From contig CAJADF010000108.1 in the NCBI GenBank assembly GCA_903938485.1, positions 92,676-156,675 of the forward strand: a stretch of 64,000 nucleotides of DNA. Reading direction: 5' to 3'. This stretch comes from an uncultured Methylococcaceae bacterium (lineage in GTDB: Bacteria > Pseudomonadota > Gammaproteobacteria > Methylococcales > Methylomonadaceae). The notes under the pieces are model-generated. The model was not told the DNA's origin, searched no databases, and saw only the letters and a list, made by a program, of their open reading frames with translations. A program made the position numbers and the translations under genes. This document shows, piece by piece, positions 28,569 to 38,298 of this stretch (its first letter is position 1; each line of letters starts with the position of its first letter).

Positions 28569-29185
28569 TAATTTTTAACTCCATGTAGGCGTAATTCACA
28601 TTCAAATAAAAAGTCCAAGGCTTCTAGATAGCGTAAAGCCTCATCTGTTGATCGCCCCCAAGTATATAAGCCATGACCGGCGATGATATAAGCATAACAA
28701 TTATTATTTTTTGCTAAATAATCCTCTACAACACTTGATAATCTGGAGATGTCTTGGTCATTAGCAAAGATTGGCACAATAATCTTCGTTTCATGGGTAT
28801 TAATGCAATTAAAGGCTTTTAATAATTCATAATCTTCTAAAATAATTTTTGTCTTAAATATTTTAGAAATTAACGTGGCATTCAATGAGTGGGGATGCAA
28901 TATTGACTGAATGTCTGAATAATGCTTATATAGGGAAGTATGTAGCAACGTTTCAGCAGAAGGTTTTTTACCATCTAATGATTGGGCTGCCGCATCAATC
29001 AACATAATGTCGTCTATCTCTAATCGGCCTTTATGCTTGCCTGAAACGGTAATCGCAATAGTGCCGTTAGGTAGTCGGATAGAAAAATTGCCGCTGGTTG
29101 CTGGAACCCAAGCCTTACTATCAATAAAGCGGCCGGCTGCAATCAGTTGTTGAGCAGCATTAAAAAATGCATCGTTATTATTCAT
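28568..29185 (-). CDS. mtnB: Methylthioribulose-1-phosphate dehydratase
   Basis: The 205-residue class II aldolase-like zinc enzyme dehydrates methylthioribulose-1-phosphate. Zinc ligands are in HPHS (His97, His99) and in the later GHGLYTWG segment; ATSGNFSIR (29-37) is the conserved substrate-binding stretch. The stop overlaps the mtnD start (TAATG). The earlier pathway enzymes (MTA phosphorylase MtnP and isomerase MtnA) are not in the window. It is divergent from the TerC-family gene with a 65-bp gap. Confidence 0.94.
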   Translation of the reverse strand: MNNNDAFFNAAQQLIAAGRFIDSKAWVPATSGNFSIRLPNGTIAITVSGKHKGRLEIDDIMLIDAAAQSLDGKKPSAETLLHTSLYKHYSDIQSILHPHSLNATLISKIFKTKIILEDYELLKAFNCINTHETKIIVPIFANDQDISRLSSVVEDYLAKNNNCYAYIIAGHGLYTWGRSTDEALRYLEALDFLFECELRLHGVKN

Positions 29186-29250
29186 TTACTTTAATTTCAC
29201 TTAAATAGTTTTACAGTGCACCACAAAATCACTCATTAATAAGGTACTTT

Positions 29251-30264
29251 ATGCAGCATTTTCGTCTTTCTTTTATCATTACGACCATTTCTTTAGCAAT
29301 TGCCGTTTATTGGGGTGGCCCAATGGGCGCGTTCATCGCGCTTATTTTAGGTGTACTTGAAGTGAGTTTATCATTTGATAATGCGGTTGTGAACGCATCC
29401 ATATTAAAACGCATGGATGAGCGTTGGCAACAGTACTTCTTAACTTGGGGTATTTTAATCGCTGTTTTTGGGATGCGCTTATTATTTCCAATTTTAATTG
29501 TTAACGTTGCCACCGGCATTGATTTTATTGGTGTTGCCAACATGGCTTTACATGACCCAACTACGTATGCCCACCACCTTGAAGAATCACATGTACAAAT
29601 AGCTGCATTTGGTGGCATGTTCTTATTAATGGTGTTTTTCTCTTTTATCTTTGATGAAGGTAAAGAATTACATTGGTTAGGTTACATAGAAAAAAAACTA
29701 TCAGATTTTGGAAAATTAGAATCTATTGAAATTATATTAGCCCTTGGTGTTTTATTATTTGGCCAAAGTTGGTTACCTGAAGAAGTCCGTTTCAAAGCTT
29801 TAGTTGCTGGAATTTCAGGGGTCATACTGTATGTTATTGTTGATAGCTTATCCGCTTTATTTGAAGATGAAGAAAAAGGAGAAGAAGTATCAGATGCAAT
29901 TAAAAGAGGTAGCGTCATGAGCTTTTTGTATTTAGAGGTTTTAGATGCATCATTCTCATTTGATGGTGTAATTGGTGCATTCGCTATTACCCAAGATGTA
30001 ATCATTATCATGCTAGGTTTAGCAATTGGAGCTATGTTTGTAAGAAGCTTGACTGTCTATTTAGTACGTAAAGGTACTTTAGATGAATATGTTTTTTTAG
30101 AACACGGCGCTCATTACGCCATTGGATCTCTAGCCACTATTATGTTGTTAAGCATGAAAATTGAGATTTCTGAAGTTATTACCGGACTCATCGGTGCGGT
30201 TATGATTGGTTTATCGGTTTTATCGTCAATATTTTATAAAAAGAAATTAGCTTTATTAGATTAA
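29251..30264 (+). CDS. TerC/DUF475 family membrane protein
   Basis: The 337-residue inner-membrane protein has about eight helices and two internally related acidic motifs, LEVSLSFDNAVVNA (near residue 37) and VLDASFSFDGVIGAFA (near residue 229), the signature of the TerC superfamily and of DUF475 in particular. Relatives move or load metal ions such as manganese, or are linked to tellurite resistance. The precise substrate is unknown. It is divergent from mtnB and upstream of rpiA by 180 bp. Confidence 0.85.
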   Translation: MQHFRLSFIITTISLAIAVYWGGPMGAFIALILGVLEVSLSFDNAVVNASILKRMDERWQQYFLTWGILIAVFGMRLLFPILIVNVATGIDFIGVANMALHDPTTYAHHLEESHVQIAAFGGMFLLMVFFSFIFDEGKELHWLGYIEKKLSDFGKLESIEIILALGVLLFGQSWLPEEVRFKALVAGISGVILYVIVDSLSALFEDEEKGEEVSDAIKRGSVMSFLYLEVLDASFSFDGVIGAFAITQDVIIIMLGLAIGAMFVRSLTVYLVRKGTLDEYVFLEHGAHYAIGSLATIMLLSMKIEISEVITGLIGAVMIGLSVLSSIFYKKKLALLD

Positions 30265-30444
30265 ATGCTAGACATTAATAGAAAATAAAGATCTGTCCTT
30301 AAATTGAGAATATTGCTTTATGGCTTTGATACAAAGCAGTGTAATTAAATCTAGAATAGATTATAAAATTTAAATGCTAAATTATAAATCGGCTGTAAAA
30401 TGCCAATTTGTAAATTATTATCTTTTATTCAACACGGAAACATC

Positions 30445-31098
30445 ATGACACAAGATGAATTAAAACAAAAAGTAGCCGAAGCTGCTTTACATTATGTTAA
30501 AGACGTCTCAATTGTAGGCGTTGGTACTGGCTCTACAGTCAAACATTTTATTAATTACCTAGCTGATTTAAAAGGTCAGATTGAAGGCGCTGTATCAAGC
30601 TCTGAAACTACAACTGAGCATTTAAAGAAAGTTGGAATTCCAGTATTAGACTTAAACGCTGTTGGACCTTTAGATGTTTATGTTGATGGTGCTGATGAAG
30701 TTAGCCCTCACAATCATTTAATTAAAGGCGGCGGTGGCGCTTTAACTCGTGAGAAAATCATTGCAGCTGCAAGTAAACAATTTGTTTGTATCGTAGATGA
30801 AAGCAAAATTGTTGATACTTTGGGGGCTTTTGCTTTACCAGTAGAAATTATTCCAATGGCGAGAAGTTATGTTGCTAGAGAATTGGTAAAATTAGGCGGC
30901 CAACCCGTATGGCGTGAAGACTTTGTTACTGACAACCATAACATCATTTTGGATGTACATAATCTATCAATATTAGATCCAATTGAACTTGAAAAAATCA
31001 TCAATAATATAACAGGTGTTGTTGCTAACGGCCTTTTTGCTATGCGCCCAGCTGACATCATATTAATTGGTGGTGGCGCTGAAGTTATCACTCGCTAA
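30445..31098 (+). CDS. rpiA: Ribose-5-phosphate isomerase A
   Basis: The 217-residue enzyme interconverts ribose-5-phosphate and ribulose-5-phosphate in the pentose phosphate pathway, or in formaldehyde fixation if this is a methylotroph. Motifs [10 protein letters not shown] (25-34), VDGADEV (near 80) and [12 protein letters not shown] are standard. The frame opens upstream at 30400, but the conserved N-terminus [15 protein letters not shown] starts at 30445, with GGAA upstream, so that start was chosen. A strong terminator follows. Confidence 0.96.
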   Translation: MTQDELKQKVAEAALHYVKDVSIVGVGTGSTVKHFINYLADLKGQIEGAVSSSETTTEHLKKVGIPVLDLNAVGPLDVYVDGADEVSPHNHLIKGGGGALTREKIIAAASKQFVCIVDESKIVDTLGAFALPVEIIPMARSYVARELVKLGGQPVWREDFVTDNHNIILDVHNLSILDPIELEKIINNITGVVANGLFAMRPADIILIGGGAEVITR

Positions 31099-31129
31099 TT
31101 TATAAGCTTAGCATCTAAGTTATGCAGTC

Positions 31130-31169
31130 AAAAAAAGGGGGAGTATTTATATACGCCCCCCTTTTTTTT
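31130..31169. terminator. Strong bidirectional terminator between rpiA and gspD
   Basis: An A7 run leads into GGGGG, an AT-rich loop, then CCCCC and T8 on the right. The G5/C5 and A7/T7 arms together give a stem of about 12 bp. It lies 32 bases after rpiA and directly after the gspD stop, so it can end both convergent transcripts, including the long secretion operon. Confidence 0.85.
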
Positions 31170-31178
31170 AATTTACTC

Positions 31179-33476
31179 TTATTTTCTAGGTGGTACTGCC
31201 ACTTTATCAGTATCCTGATATATTCCGGTTAATTTACGTTTAAACTCACCAGAAATAACCCTAGAATCCTGCTTACTTTTAACGACTCTTGGGGTAATCA
31301 ATACAACTAACTCTTGCTTAAGCTTATTGTTATCGGTTCCACCAAATAATGATCCTATCAATGGCAAATCATATAACCAAGGGATACCATTTTTACTATT
31401 ATCATTACTTTCATCAATTAAGCCACCTAATACAATAGTCTCTCCATCTTGCACAGCAACAGAGCTATTAATTTCTTTTTTATCTATAGTAGCTGAGGCA
31501 GTAACTCCTATAGTAGTTTTTATAGGCTTACTTACAATCTGACTTAATTTCATAATCACCATACCATTAGCGTTAACTCTCGGAGTTACCTCCAGAGTCA
31601 CACCTGTATCTTTATATTGAATTGAGTTTGATGTTGATAAACCTCCTAATCCAGGTGCAGATGTTGTACCTGTTTGTATAGGAATTTGTTGCCCCACATT
31701 AATTTTAGCCTTCTGATTATTTAGCACCATCAGAGAGGGTGAAGAAATCACATTCACATTACTTGCCGTGGCTTGGGCATTTAAAAGTGCTTGAACAGCT
31801 CCTGAGGTATATATAGCACTCAATCCACCCGTTGCGGCGGCAGCGGCTGCCTGGGCTGTTGCTGTCGTTAAAGAATCGCCTCCTGGCGGAGTAGAAATAC
31901 TACCACCGGCAACACCCTTATGAGCTAAATACCAAGATATACCGTACTTCAATTCATTATTTAAGGATACAGACACAACCGTTGCATCAATTAAAACTTG
32001 TAATGGCATTACATCTAATTGACTAATTACCGGCAAGATAGTTTCATAATCCTGAGCTGAAGCCACAATAATAATTGAATTATTAGCTTCATCAGCAATA
32101 ATTTTAACTTTACCAATATTAGAAATTGAACCTCCGCCAATTCCAGACTCCTTAGGTTGGTCTGCATCTTGATCAACAGCATTTGCAGCAAAAATACCTA
32201 AGTTACTTGAAAACCAGTGACTAGTATCGGATGTGGAATTATTTGAACCACCATCAACATTAGAAGTACTTCCAGAACCAGATGATCCTCCATTATAACT
32301 TGAAGAGCTAGTCCCTCCATTCGATGAACTACCACTTCCTCCACTAGCACCGACACTAGAACTCGATGAATCCTGATTTGAGAGCGTATCGGCAGTTTCC
32401 CCTGGCGCGACCTTAGCGGAAGTATCGCTACTTTTTGAACTAGAAAATATTTGATTTAGCGTAGCCGCTAATTTCTTTGCATCAACATGTTGAACCTTAT
32501 AAACGTTAACACCACCACCTGAAGCCGTATTCGCTTTATCCAATCGAGCAATCCAACTATCTACATCATCCAAATATCTAGCTTGATGAGTAACGGCTAA
32601 AATTGCATTTAAGCGTTTTATGGGTATAAATTGGAAAAAATCTCCATCACTGCCCTTACCTTTTTGAGAAAAAACGCCTTGTAACTCTTTAATAATAGTT
32701 CCAGGATCTACATGTACTAATGTAAATAAACCAAACGATCGACCTTTTAGTACATCAATATCAAAAGTATTAATCATATCAATCACTCTGGCAATTTCAT
32801 CCGCATTGCCAGACGCCACTAAAATATTGCGTTTACCATCAACATTTAAAATGGTCTTTTCTTGCACTAAAGGCTTAATAATATCAACAATATCTTGTAC
32901 GGCCACATTTTTAACTGGTATTACCCGCGTCTGAAATCCCGCTGCTTTAGCTGATAAATCAGAAGTAAATAGTGCATCTGCAGTTGGTTCTATATGGTAA
33001 ATTTTGCCATCTTTCACTAGAGCTGCATTATTCATGCGTAGCACCATTTCCAGAGCAGGCAATAACTCTTCTTTAGTTAAAGGTTCAGTTGTCTGTAAGG
33101 TAACTTTACCCGTCACTTTAGGACTTAAAACATAACTTTGTCCCAAAATATCACTCAACACCACCTTAGCGACTTCACCTAAATCTGCATCATCAAAATT
33201 TAAGCTATATGAGCCTGAACCTTTAGTTCCTAAAGACCGACTCTTTTGTGGAGCGCTTGAAACATATCTATCAGTGCCTGGATAAATCTCTTTATTAGCC
33301 TCAAGCACAGGTGCTTTATTTTCTAATTGATGAAAAACCTCATCTGAATTCTCTTTTTTTACTGGATTCAACTCTAGCTTAGCAACTTGTTTAGGTGATA
33401 ATAATTCACACCCAACAAGAGACAGACTCATTATAAGAGGAGTTAATTTGAAAATTGTTTTCGATTTTTTATTCAT
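31179..33476 (-). CDS. gspD: Type II secretion secretin GspD
   Basis: The 765-residue outer-membrane secretin forms the T2SS exit channel. The start at 33476 gives a lipoprotein-type signal (lipobox LVGC), unlike many GspD proteins that depend on a separate pilotin; a longer frame to 33500 looks less natural. Domains in order: N0 (YSLNFDDADLGEVAKVV), N1-N3 repeats, then the secretin core with VNVISSPSLMVLNNQ, VGQQIPIQTG and VLGGLIDESNDN ... WLYDLPLIGSLFGG. An unusually long Ser/Gly/Asn-rich stretch (about residues 365-425) is inserted inside N3. It is the last gene of the operon and overlaps gspN by 8 bp. Confidence 0.95.
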   Translation of the reverse strand: MNKKSKTIFKLTPLIMSLSLVGCELLSPKQVAKLELNPVKKENSDEVFHQLENKAPVLEANKEIYPGTDRYVSSAPQKSRSLGTKGSGSYSLNFDDADLGEVAKVVLSDILGQSYVLSPKVTGKVTLQTTEPLTKEELLPALEMVLRMNNAALVKDGKIYHIEPTADALFTSDLSAKAAGFQTRVIPVKNVAVQDIVDIIKPLVQEKTILNVDGKRNILVASGNADEIARVIDMINTFDIDVLKGRSFGLFTLVHVDPGTIIKELQGVFSQKGKGSDGDFFQFIPIKRLNAILAVTHQARYLDDVDSWIARLDKANTASGGGVNVYKVQHVDAKKLAATLNQIFSSSKSSDTSAKVAPGETADTLSNQDSSSSSVGASGGSGSSSNGGTSSSSYNGGSSGSGSTSNVDGGSNNSTSDTSHWFSSNLGIFAANAVDQDADQPKESGIGGGSISNIGKVKIIADEANNSIIIVASAQDYETILPVISQLDVMPLQVLIDATVVSVSLNNELKYGISWYLAHKGVAGGSISTPPGGDSLTTATAQAAAAAATGGLSAIYTSGAVQALLNAQATASNVNVISSPSLMVLNNQKAKINVGQQIPIQTGTTSAPGLGGLSTSNSIQYKDTGVTLEVTPRVNANGMVIMKLSQIVSKPIKTTIGVTASATIDKKEINSSVAVQDGETIVLGGLIDESNDNSKNGIPWLYDLPLIGSLFGGTDNNKLKQELVVLITPRVVKSKQDSRVISGEFKRKLTGIYQDTDKVAVPPRK

Positions 33477-34071
33477 TTGAATTCTCAGGATCGGCTTCAT
33501 CGGGTGCCTGACTATCTACTGGAGGCGTATTAGGCGAATTGGTTATATTGTTTTTTCTGGATGGATGTTTATTTTTTATTTTCCTTAATAATAATTCTTT
33601 TGATTGAATGCCTTGTGTAAAAATAACTCTATCAGGATATATTTCTGTCAATTTCCAACCATCAAGTTCAGCATCTTTATTAATTTTCCTGTATTTATCT
33701 TTGGGTGTCTTTGATGCAGTGCGAGAAAGAAATGCCGATAATCCATTTTGAGTAGAATAAACTCCACTTAAGTCCCATTCAAAAACAACAGGTACGAGAG
33801 CAGTATTCTGAATTTCCTCTGGAGTTGGCTCAGCAACAGGTCGTCTCCCTTTAATAAATAAAGGTCTAGCAACCAAATCGGCATAACTCTCTTCATTAGT
33901 TAAATGAAGATCAATATGAGGCATTTCATCTTGCACACTTTTAGTTTCAACCGCGCTAAGCGATGCTAAAGTAACCGATTGAGACCATAAAGCAAACAAC
34001 CATTCACCTAATATAATTAAAATACAGGCTAAACAAATTGATAATAAAAAAGATATTAATTTTGTATTCAT
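33469..34071 (-). CDS. gspN: GspN (XpsN/GspC-like) inner-membrane linker
   Basis: The 200-residue protein has one N-terminal helix (LISFLLSICLACILIILGEWLF) and a periplasmic domain with LVARPLFIKGRRPV and a homology-region-like LSGVYSTQNGLSAFLSR. It occupies the place of XpsN in the Xanthomonas xps operon, between gspM and gspD, and does the GspC-type job of connecting the inner-membrane platform to the secretin. There is no PDZ domain. Its last 8 bp overlap gspD; its first base abuts gspM. Identity as GspN rather than a short GspC is based on position and length. Confidence 0.78.
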   Translation of the reverse strand: MNTKLISFLLSICLACILIILGEWLFALWSQSVTLASLSAVETKSVQDEMPHIDLHLTNEESYADLVARPLFIKGRRPVAEPTPEEIQNTALVPVVFEWDLSGVYSTQNGLSAFLSRTASKTPKDKYRKINKDAELDGWKLTEIYPDRVIFTQGIQSKELLLRKIKNKHPSRKNNITNSPNTPPVDSQAPDEADPENSNE

Positions 34072-34673
34072 TAGGCTGGATTTCTCATAAAACTAACCGC
34101 CTGAAAATTTACATTTAAATCATTACTTGCATCCATTTGCTTAGTGACTCTATTTCTTGTCGCTCGCATTGGTCTTATATCTATCTGATTAACAATAATT
34201 AATGGTTCTGATGTTTCTATTTTATATAAAACCTTACGTAATACTTGGCTATTTCCTGTCATTCTGACGCTTACGGTTATTCGCTTAAATTTTTCTTTAT
34301 TACTCACAGGCAAGGCTTGAGTACTGCTTAATTGTCCACCCGCTTCAATAATAGCTTTTTTTATAAACTCTTGCATATCAGCAGATGCTAATGCATCAGT
34401 CGTTTGCAAATTGAAATAACCCTGATTATCTTGGGCTTGATTAATATTAGCCATACTCGCCGAAATAAGGTCCGCTTTAGCCAAAATACGCTCATATTTT
34501 TGAAGCTTGAAGACTAAGTTTGTTTTAGTATCGTTTAAATCGATTGCTTTACTAATTAATGGCGTAACAATAACTAATATTATAACGAGAATAACAAAAA
34601 AAAATATTGTCAACGCCATACTGCGTTGTTGAACTGCCGGCGATGAAAAATCTATTTTTTTAAAATTAATCAT
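34071..34673 (-). CDS. gspM: Type II secretion protein GspM
   Basis: The 200-residue protein has a short cytoplasmic start, one membrane helix (LTIFFFVILVIILVIVTPLIS) and a coiled, ferredoxin-like periplasmic domain. It is the PilO-like GspM subtype b. With GspL it forms the inner-membrane scaffold of the secretion machine. It overlaps gspL by 8 bp and shares one base with gspN. Confidence 0.85.
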   Translation of the reverse strand: MINFKKIDFSSPAVQQRSMALTIFFFVILVIILVIVTPLISKAIDLNDTKTNLVFKLQKYERILAKADLISASMANINQAQDNQGYFNLQTTDALASADMQEFIKKAIIEAGGQLSSTQALPVSNKEKFKRITVSVRMTGNSQVLRKVLYKIETSEPLIIVNQIDIRPMRATRNRVTKQMDASNDLNVNFQAVSFMRNPA

Positions 34674-35772
34674 GACTTTTAGCTTCCGACTTAGCTAAAT
34701 CAACTGTTATTTGAAAACGTTCTGTTGAAGTTACTCTATCTTGAGTCACCGGTGATGCAAAACGGGCATTTACAAATATATCAGATCCCTCGAGTGTTGC
34801 TAATAAAGCTGAAGCAGTTGGTGACTCTCCTTGTATTTGTAGATGCCCCTCTGAATATTGAACATAACTTAACGTTGTATCATCTTTTAGTAATGTGCTT
34901 AAAGTATTCAACATCTCAACCAAATCCGGTGAAGCGCTTTTTTCCTTAATTAACTGATTAGTTTCATCAATGACTGCATCGATTGTTGCTTGCATCGCTT
35001 TAACTTTTTTAGCGTCTTTCTCTAAAGAGGCCGCTTTTATACTTAATGCATCAACAGCTTGATATTCAAAAAAAACCGGCATAGCAAGTACTAATAACAA
35101 CAATAATGCAGTTAAACCTAATAATGAACCATGAACTAAACGCGGTAACTTGGCTTTTTTTTGTCTCAATCTAACAGGCAATAAGTTATATCCCTCTTCA
35201 AGATCAAAAAGATTATTTGGGGATCCATGATAATCAACATATGAGGGCGATAAACCTATTGCTTGAATATCTTCATACAAGCCATCAAGTAACTCACGTG
35301 TTGTTAATATCACCATAACTCTAATCTGTCCTGATTCATCTATTCCTGATAACTGCTTAACAGCAAAATAAACCTGTTCCGGTTTAAAGGGTGTATATCT
35401 ATCAAGCTCATAAGATACAACCTGTGATAAGTTTTCTTTAGCCGCCGCAGGTAAACTCAATTCTTTTTGTATAGCGTCCTGCGCAGACAATCGTAAAACA
35501 ACACTCGCTTTAGATAAGCGCTCATCCTTTTCATTTAGGCTTTGTAAATCAATTGCCTTATCACCACGAGCCACGCTACAAAGAAATTCTTCATGCCCAG
35601 CACAATAAAAACTTAATACAAAATGTTCGCCGTTTTTACTAACAATAATAACTCCATTACTATCATTGATGATCTGCTTTATTTTTTGAGGTATTAGGAA
35701 ATCGAGTTCACGCTTCCACCATCTTAAAAACTGCTTAAAATTTAAATCAATTGTTGAGTTCAGGTTCAGCAT
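34666..35772 (-). CDS. gspL: Type II secretion protein GspL
   Basis: The 368-residue protein has a cytoplasmic actin-like domain (PilM-like; SYELDRYTPF is the characteristic segment), a membrane helix near residue 228 (LTALLLLLVLAMPVFF) and a periplasmic PilN-like domain. GspL couples the GspE ATPase to the membrane platform. It overlaps gspK by 26 bp and gspM by 8 bp. Confidence 0.9.
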   Translation of the reverse strand: MLNLNSTIDLNFKQFLRWWKRELDFLIPQKIKQIINDSNGVIIVSKNGEHFVLSFYCAGHEEFLCSVARGDKAIDLQSLNEKDERLSKASVVLRLSAQDAIQKELSLPAAAKENLSQVVSYELDRYTPFKPEQVYFAVKQLSGIDESGQIRVMVILTTRELLDGLYEDIQAIGLSPSYVDYHGSPNNLFDLEEGYNLLPVRLRQKKAKLPRLVHGSLLGLTALLLLLVLAMPVFFEYQAVDALSIKAASLEKDAKKVKAMQATIDAVIDETNQLIKEKSASPDLVEMLNTLSTLLKDDTTLSYVQYSEGHLQIQGESPTASALLATLEGSDIFVNARFASPVTQDRVTSTERFQITVDLAKSEAKSHD

Positions 35773-36706
35773 ATTGTTTTACTAATAATTCACTCATAAC
35801 ATCAGAGAATAAAGACTTATTATTTATTTTAGCTTGTTGCCATTTCATTACTTGGAATGGACTCGCATCTTTACCTTCAGGCTTTTTTATTACTACATTT
35901 AAACTTGCTTTTGAGTCTCCCGCTAAAAAAGCCTCAGAGATAACAGTTACTATATTAATTTTACCGGAGGACGCACTTTTTAATCCGGGAGCCAAAGGCA
36001 TTGCTGGTAAAGGTAAATTGTTTCTAGCACTTTCTGTTCTCGCCAAAACATAGGCATCAATCATTTCCTGATCTAAACCAGAAATAGTTTGCAATACCTC
36101 TTTAGTTGCAACTTGTAAATTTACCTGTGGCTGCCCTGAATATACCGTAACTAATGGCTCTATCCATGAAAAAATAGTCTTATCCATACCCAAAACCAAC
36201 TGTAATTCTTCCACAGATTCAAATGGTTTATTTTTAGGCTCGTAAGAGAGACCCTCATCTTGATACTCTGCTTTTTCAGCACCATTAATGCTTACCAAAT
36301 CATCCGGATCACGCCAATCAATAATCGCACCCACTAACTTACTTTGGAGCTCTTCATCAATAGGTGCATTTATCATTAATTTTTGTAACAAAACTTGATC
36401 AGACTTGTTAAGATCTATTTTACCTGTTTCAGCTTCTAGTCGTATTCGTATTTTTGCATTGTTAGCCAAAATCTCATAAACACTACCATCTGCCCGCCAA
36501 GCCTTAGTAAGATCCTGATTTAATAACATCATTTCAGCTATTGCTATACCAGACTCAGCTATGGCCTTTGCTTCGGCATTATTTTTTATAATAGCAGTGA
36601 TGGTAGTCTCTCTTCGCATACTTAGAGCAAAACTCCCTGCCATTATCATCAATAAACTTAGCACCCAAAGGACTAAGACTAAGGCAACTCCATTTTGGCT
36701 TTTCAC
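35747..36706 (-). CDS. gspK: Type II secretion minor pseudopilin GspK
   Basis: The 319-residue minor pseudopilin caps the pseudopilus tip. The N-terminal helix QNGVALVLVLWVLSLLMIMAG lacks the Glu5 of the other pseudopilins, as is usual for GspK. The KIDLNKSDQVLLQKL and GAIIDWRDPDD segments match the GspK alpha-domain, the Asp-rich part being a calcium site in characterised members. It overlaps gspJ by 4 bp. Confidence 0.92.
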   Translation of the reverse strand: MKSQNGVALVLVLWVLSLLMIMAGSFALSMRRETTITAIIKNNAEAKAIAESGIAIAEMMLLNQDLTKAWRADGSVYEILANNAKIRIRLEAETGKIDLNKSDQVLLQKLMINAPIDEELQSKLVGAIIDWRDPDDLVSINGAEKAEYQDEGLSYEPKNKPFESVEELQLVLGMDKTIFSWIEPLVTVYSGQPQVNLQVATKEVLQTISGLDQEMIDAYVLARTESARNNLPLPAMPLAPGLKSASSGKINIVTVISEAFLAGDSKASLNVVIKKPEGKDASPFQVMKWQQAKINNKSLFSDVMSELLVKQYAEPELNN

Positions 36707-37356
36707 AAGCCAACTCCAGGAGCATTGTTATTAGCACTATCAACAGGAGGGACTGTAACTTTCAAATCAACGATTATCTCAGGCCAATAAATGCCATTCG
36801 TCAATTCTATTTTTATTTTAACTAAACGAGGTAATGTTGATTTACCAACCCAATCTTCAACCCATACACCTTCACTAGCCGAGTCATCTGCACCAAAGTA
36901 TGCTATGTTAAATGCTTTTACATGCTTTATTAATGTTACCTCTTCAATTGCAGACTCATCATTTTCTAAACCAGTTCCAAAAGGCATAAGACTTACATTA
37001 ATATCGGCATCCTCACTAGCGTCATCAAAGATCACTGAAAATAATTGTAACCCCATTCGACCTGCACTAGCGGGAAAGGCTGACACAAAATGTAAAGTGT
37101 GTGAATTGGCCTGAAAGGAAAATGTCTTTTCTTCAGTCCCACCATCATTCCACAACGGCCTAGCCACAGACAAATGCTGTTGAAAAAAATTATATACAAC
37201 CGCCATTTCATTTACGTTTGTTATTTTACTTTCACCTTTTTCCCAACTATCCGCACAAATCTTTAAACTGGTAAAGAGTAAAACAACCATTATGCTTAAA
37301 AGAGTCATGCCGATAAGCACTTCAATTAACGTAAAGCCATTAGACCTTGACTTCAT
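36703..37356 (-). CDS. gspJ: Type II secretion minor pseudopilin GspJ
   Basis: The 217-residue protein has the type IV pilin-like leader SNGFTLIEVLIGMTLLSIMVV after a short basic leader. It belongs to the GspI-J-K tip complex. The ATG at 37356 was preferred over an in-frame TTG at 37368. It overlaps gspK by 4 bp and is 58 bp from gspI. Confidence 0.9.
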   Translation of the reverse strand: MKSRSNGFTLIEVLIGMTLLSIMVVLLFTSLKICADSWEKGESKITNVNEMAVVYNFFQQHLSVARPLWNDGGTEEKTFSFQANSHTLHFVSAFPASAGRMGLQLFSVIFDDASEDADINVSLMPFGTGLENDESAIEEVTLIKHVKAFNIAYFGADDSASEGVWVEDWVGKSTLPRLVKIKIELTNGIYWPEIIVDLKVTVPPVDSANNNAPGVGL

Positions 37357-37414
37357 TATCCGACCCAATTAAGTTCACAGGCACATTATTAAAAGCAAAA
37401 AAAACCATAGGTCA

Positions 37415-37828
37415 TTATTGTGAGCCTTTAGTCAATTTTATAGTCGTCAATTGTAATTGCCTCGTATTAAACCTATTAGCTTGCCAACTTACGATAACTT
37501 TTACTTTAAAAAGTTCAGCGAGTTTAGAAGATACATCATTATTAGCCGAATCAAAAAAATACGGTGTAACAGTAACTAACCAATCATATTTGTCATTCTC
37601 AACACCAGATTCTTCGCCTTCCCGCAAAGATGACTCTGTACCGGTCCTTGACATTAAACCCTCTGCCAATTGAACTGCAACTGTATAATCTTCTGAAACC
37701 ATTGCAGTATTTACGCCACCAGAAAAAATCTTAAGTAAAATACCTAGTGACAGCGCCAATATAGAAAAGGCAATAACTATTTCCAACAAAGAAAATCCCT
37801 GTTGTTTGCTAACGGACATTTTTATCAT
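37415..37828 (-). CDS. gspI: Type II secretion minor pseudopilin GspI
   Basis: The 137-residue minor pseudopilin starts with the processed-type leader QQGFSLLEIVIAFSILALSLG and is of typical GspI length. It nucleates the tip complex with GspJ and GspK. The 5' end overlaps gspH by 20 bp; an internal ATG at 37819 is an alternative start giving a shorter leader. Confidence 0.9.
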   Translation of the reverse strand: MIKMSVSKQQGFSLLEIVIAFSILALSLGILLKIFSGGVNTAMVSEDYTVAVQLAEGLMSRTGTESSLREGEESGVENDKYDWLVTVTPYFFDSANNDVSSKLAELFKVKVIVSWQANRFNTRQLQLTTIKLTKGSQ

Positions 37829-38273
37829 TTAATTCAATTTGCCCTGTTAACCAATTAACATCTATTTGCCAAGACAACGCACCTTGTTTTAAGATAACTC
37901 GACCTCCAGTTGAAGAGCCGTCTGAAAAAAAACGCACTCCAGCCAAAGTTTGTCCCTTCGTTTGACTTTTTGCTGTAACAACAGTAATACCAATTGAATT
38001 TGGAATATGGTAAATCTTATCGCGTCGACTAACTTTATAGGTATTAGTTTCAAGATCAATTAGAACGCTCATTTCTTGGTGTGAGATTAAAGCCTCACCT
38101 CGCGCAAATCGTAATGCTGAGACCAAATCTCTAGCAGCAATTTTAACTTTTGTTGCATCATTTCCAGATGACAAGTTAAGACTAACAACTGAAAAACCCA
38201 AAACAATAACAAACAATACAACTATTAATTCTAATAGGGTAAAACCATTATTTTTTTTTGTAGATACAGACAT
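37809..38273 (-). CDS. gspH: Type II secretion minor pseudopilin GspH
   Basis: The 154-residue protein carries the leader NNGFTLLELIVVLFVIVLGF and a GspH-type body with FARGEALISHQEMSVLIDL. It links the tip complex to the main pseudopilin GspG. It lies 25 bp after gspG and overlaps gspI. Confidence 0.9.
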   Translation of the reverse strand: MSVSTKKNNGFTLLELIVVLFVIVLGFSVVSLNLSSGNDATKVKIAARDLVSALRFARGEALISHQEMSVLIDLETNTYKVSRRDKIYHIPNSIGITVVTAKSQTKGQTLAGVRFFSDGSSTGGRVILKQGALSWQIDVNWLTGQIELNDKNVR

Positions 38274-38298
38274 ATTGCCTCTGTGTAATAACAGAAAG

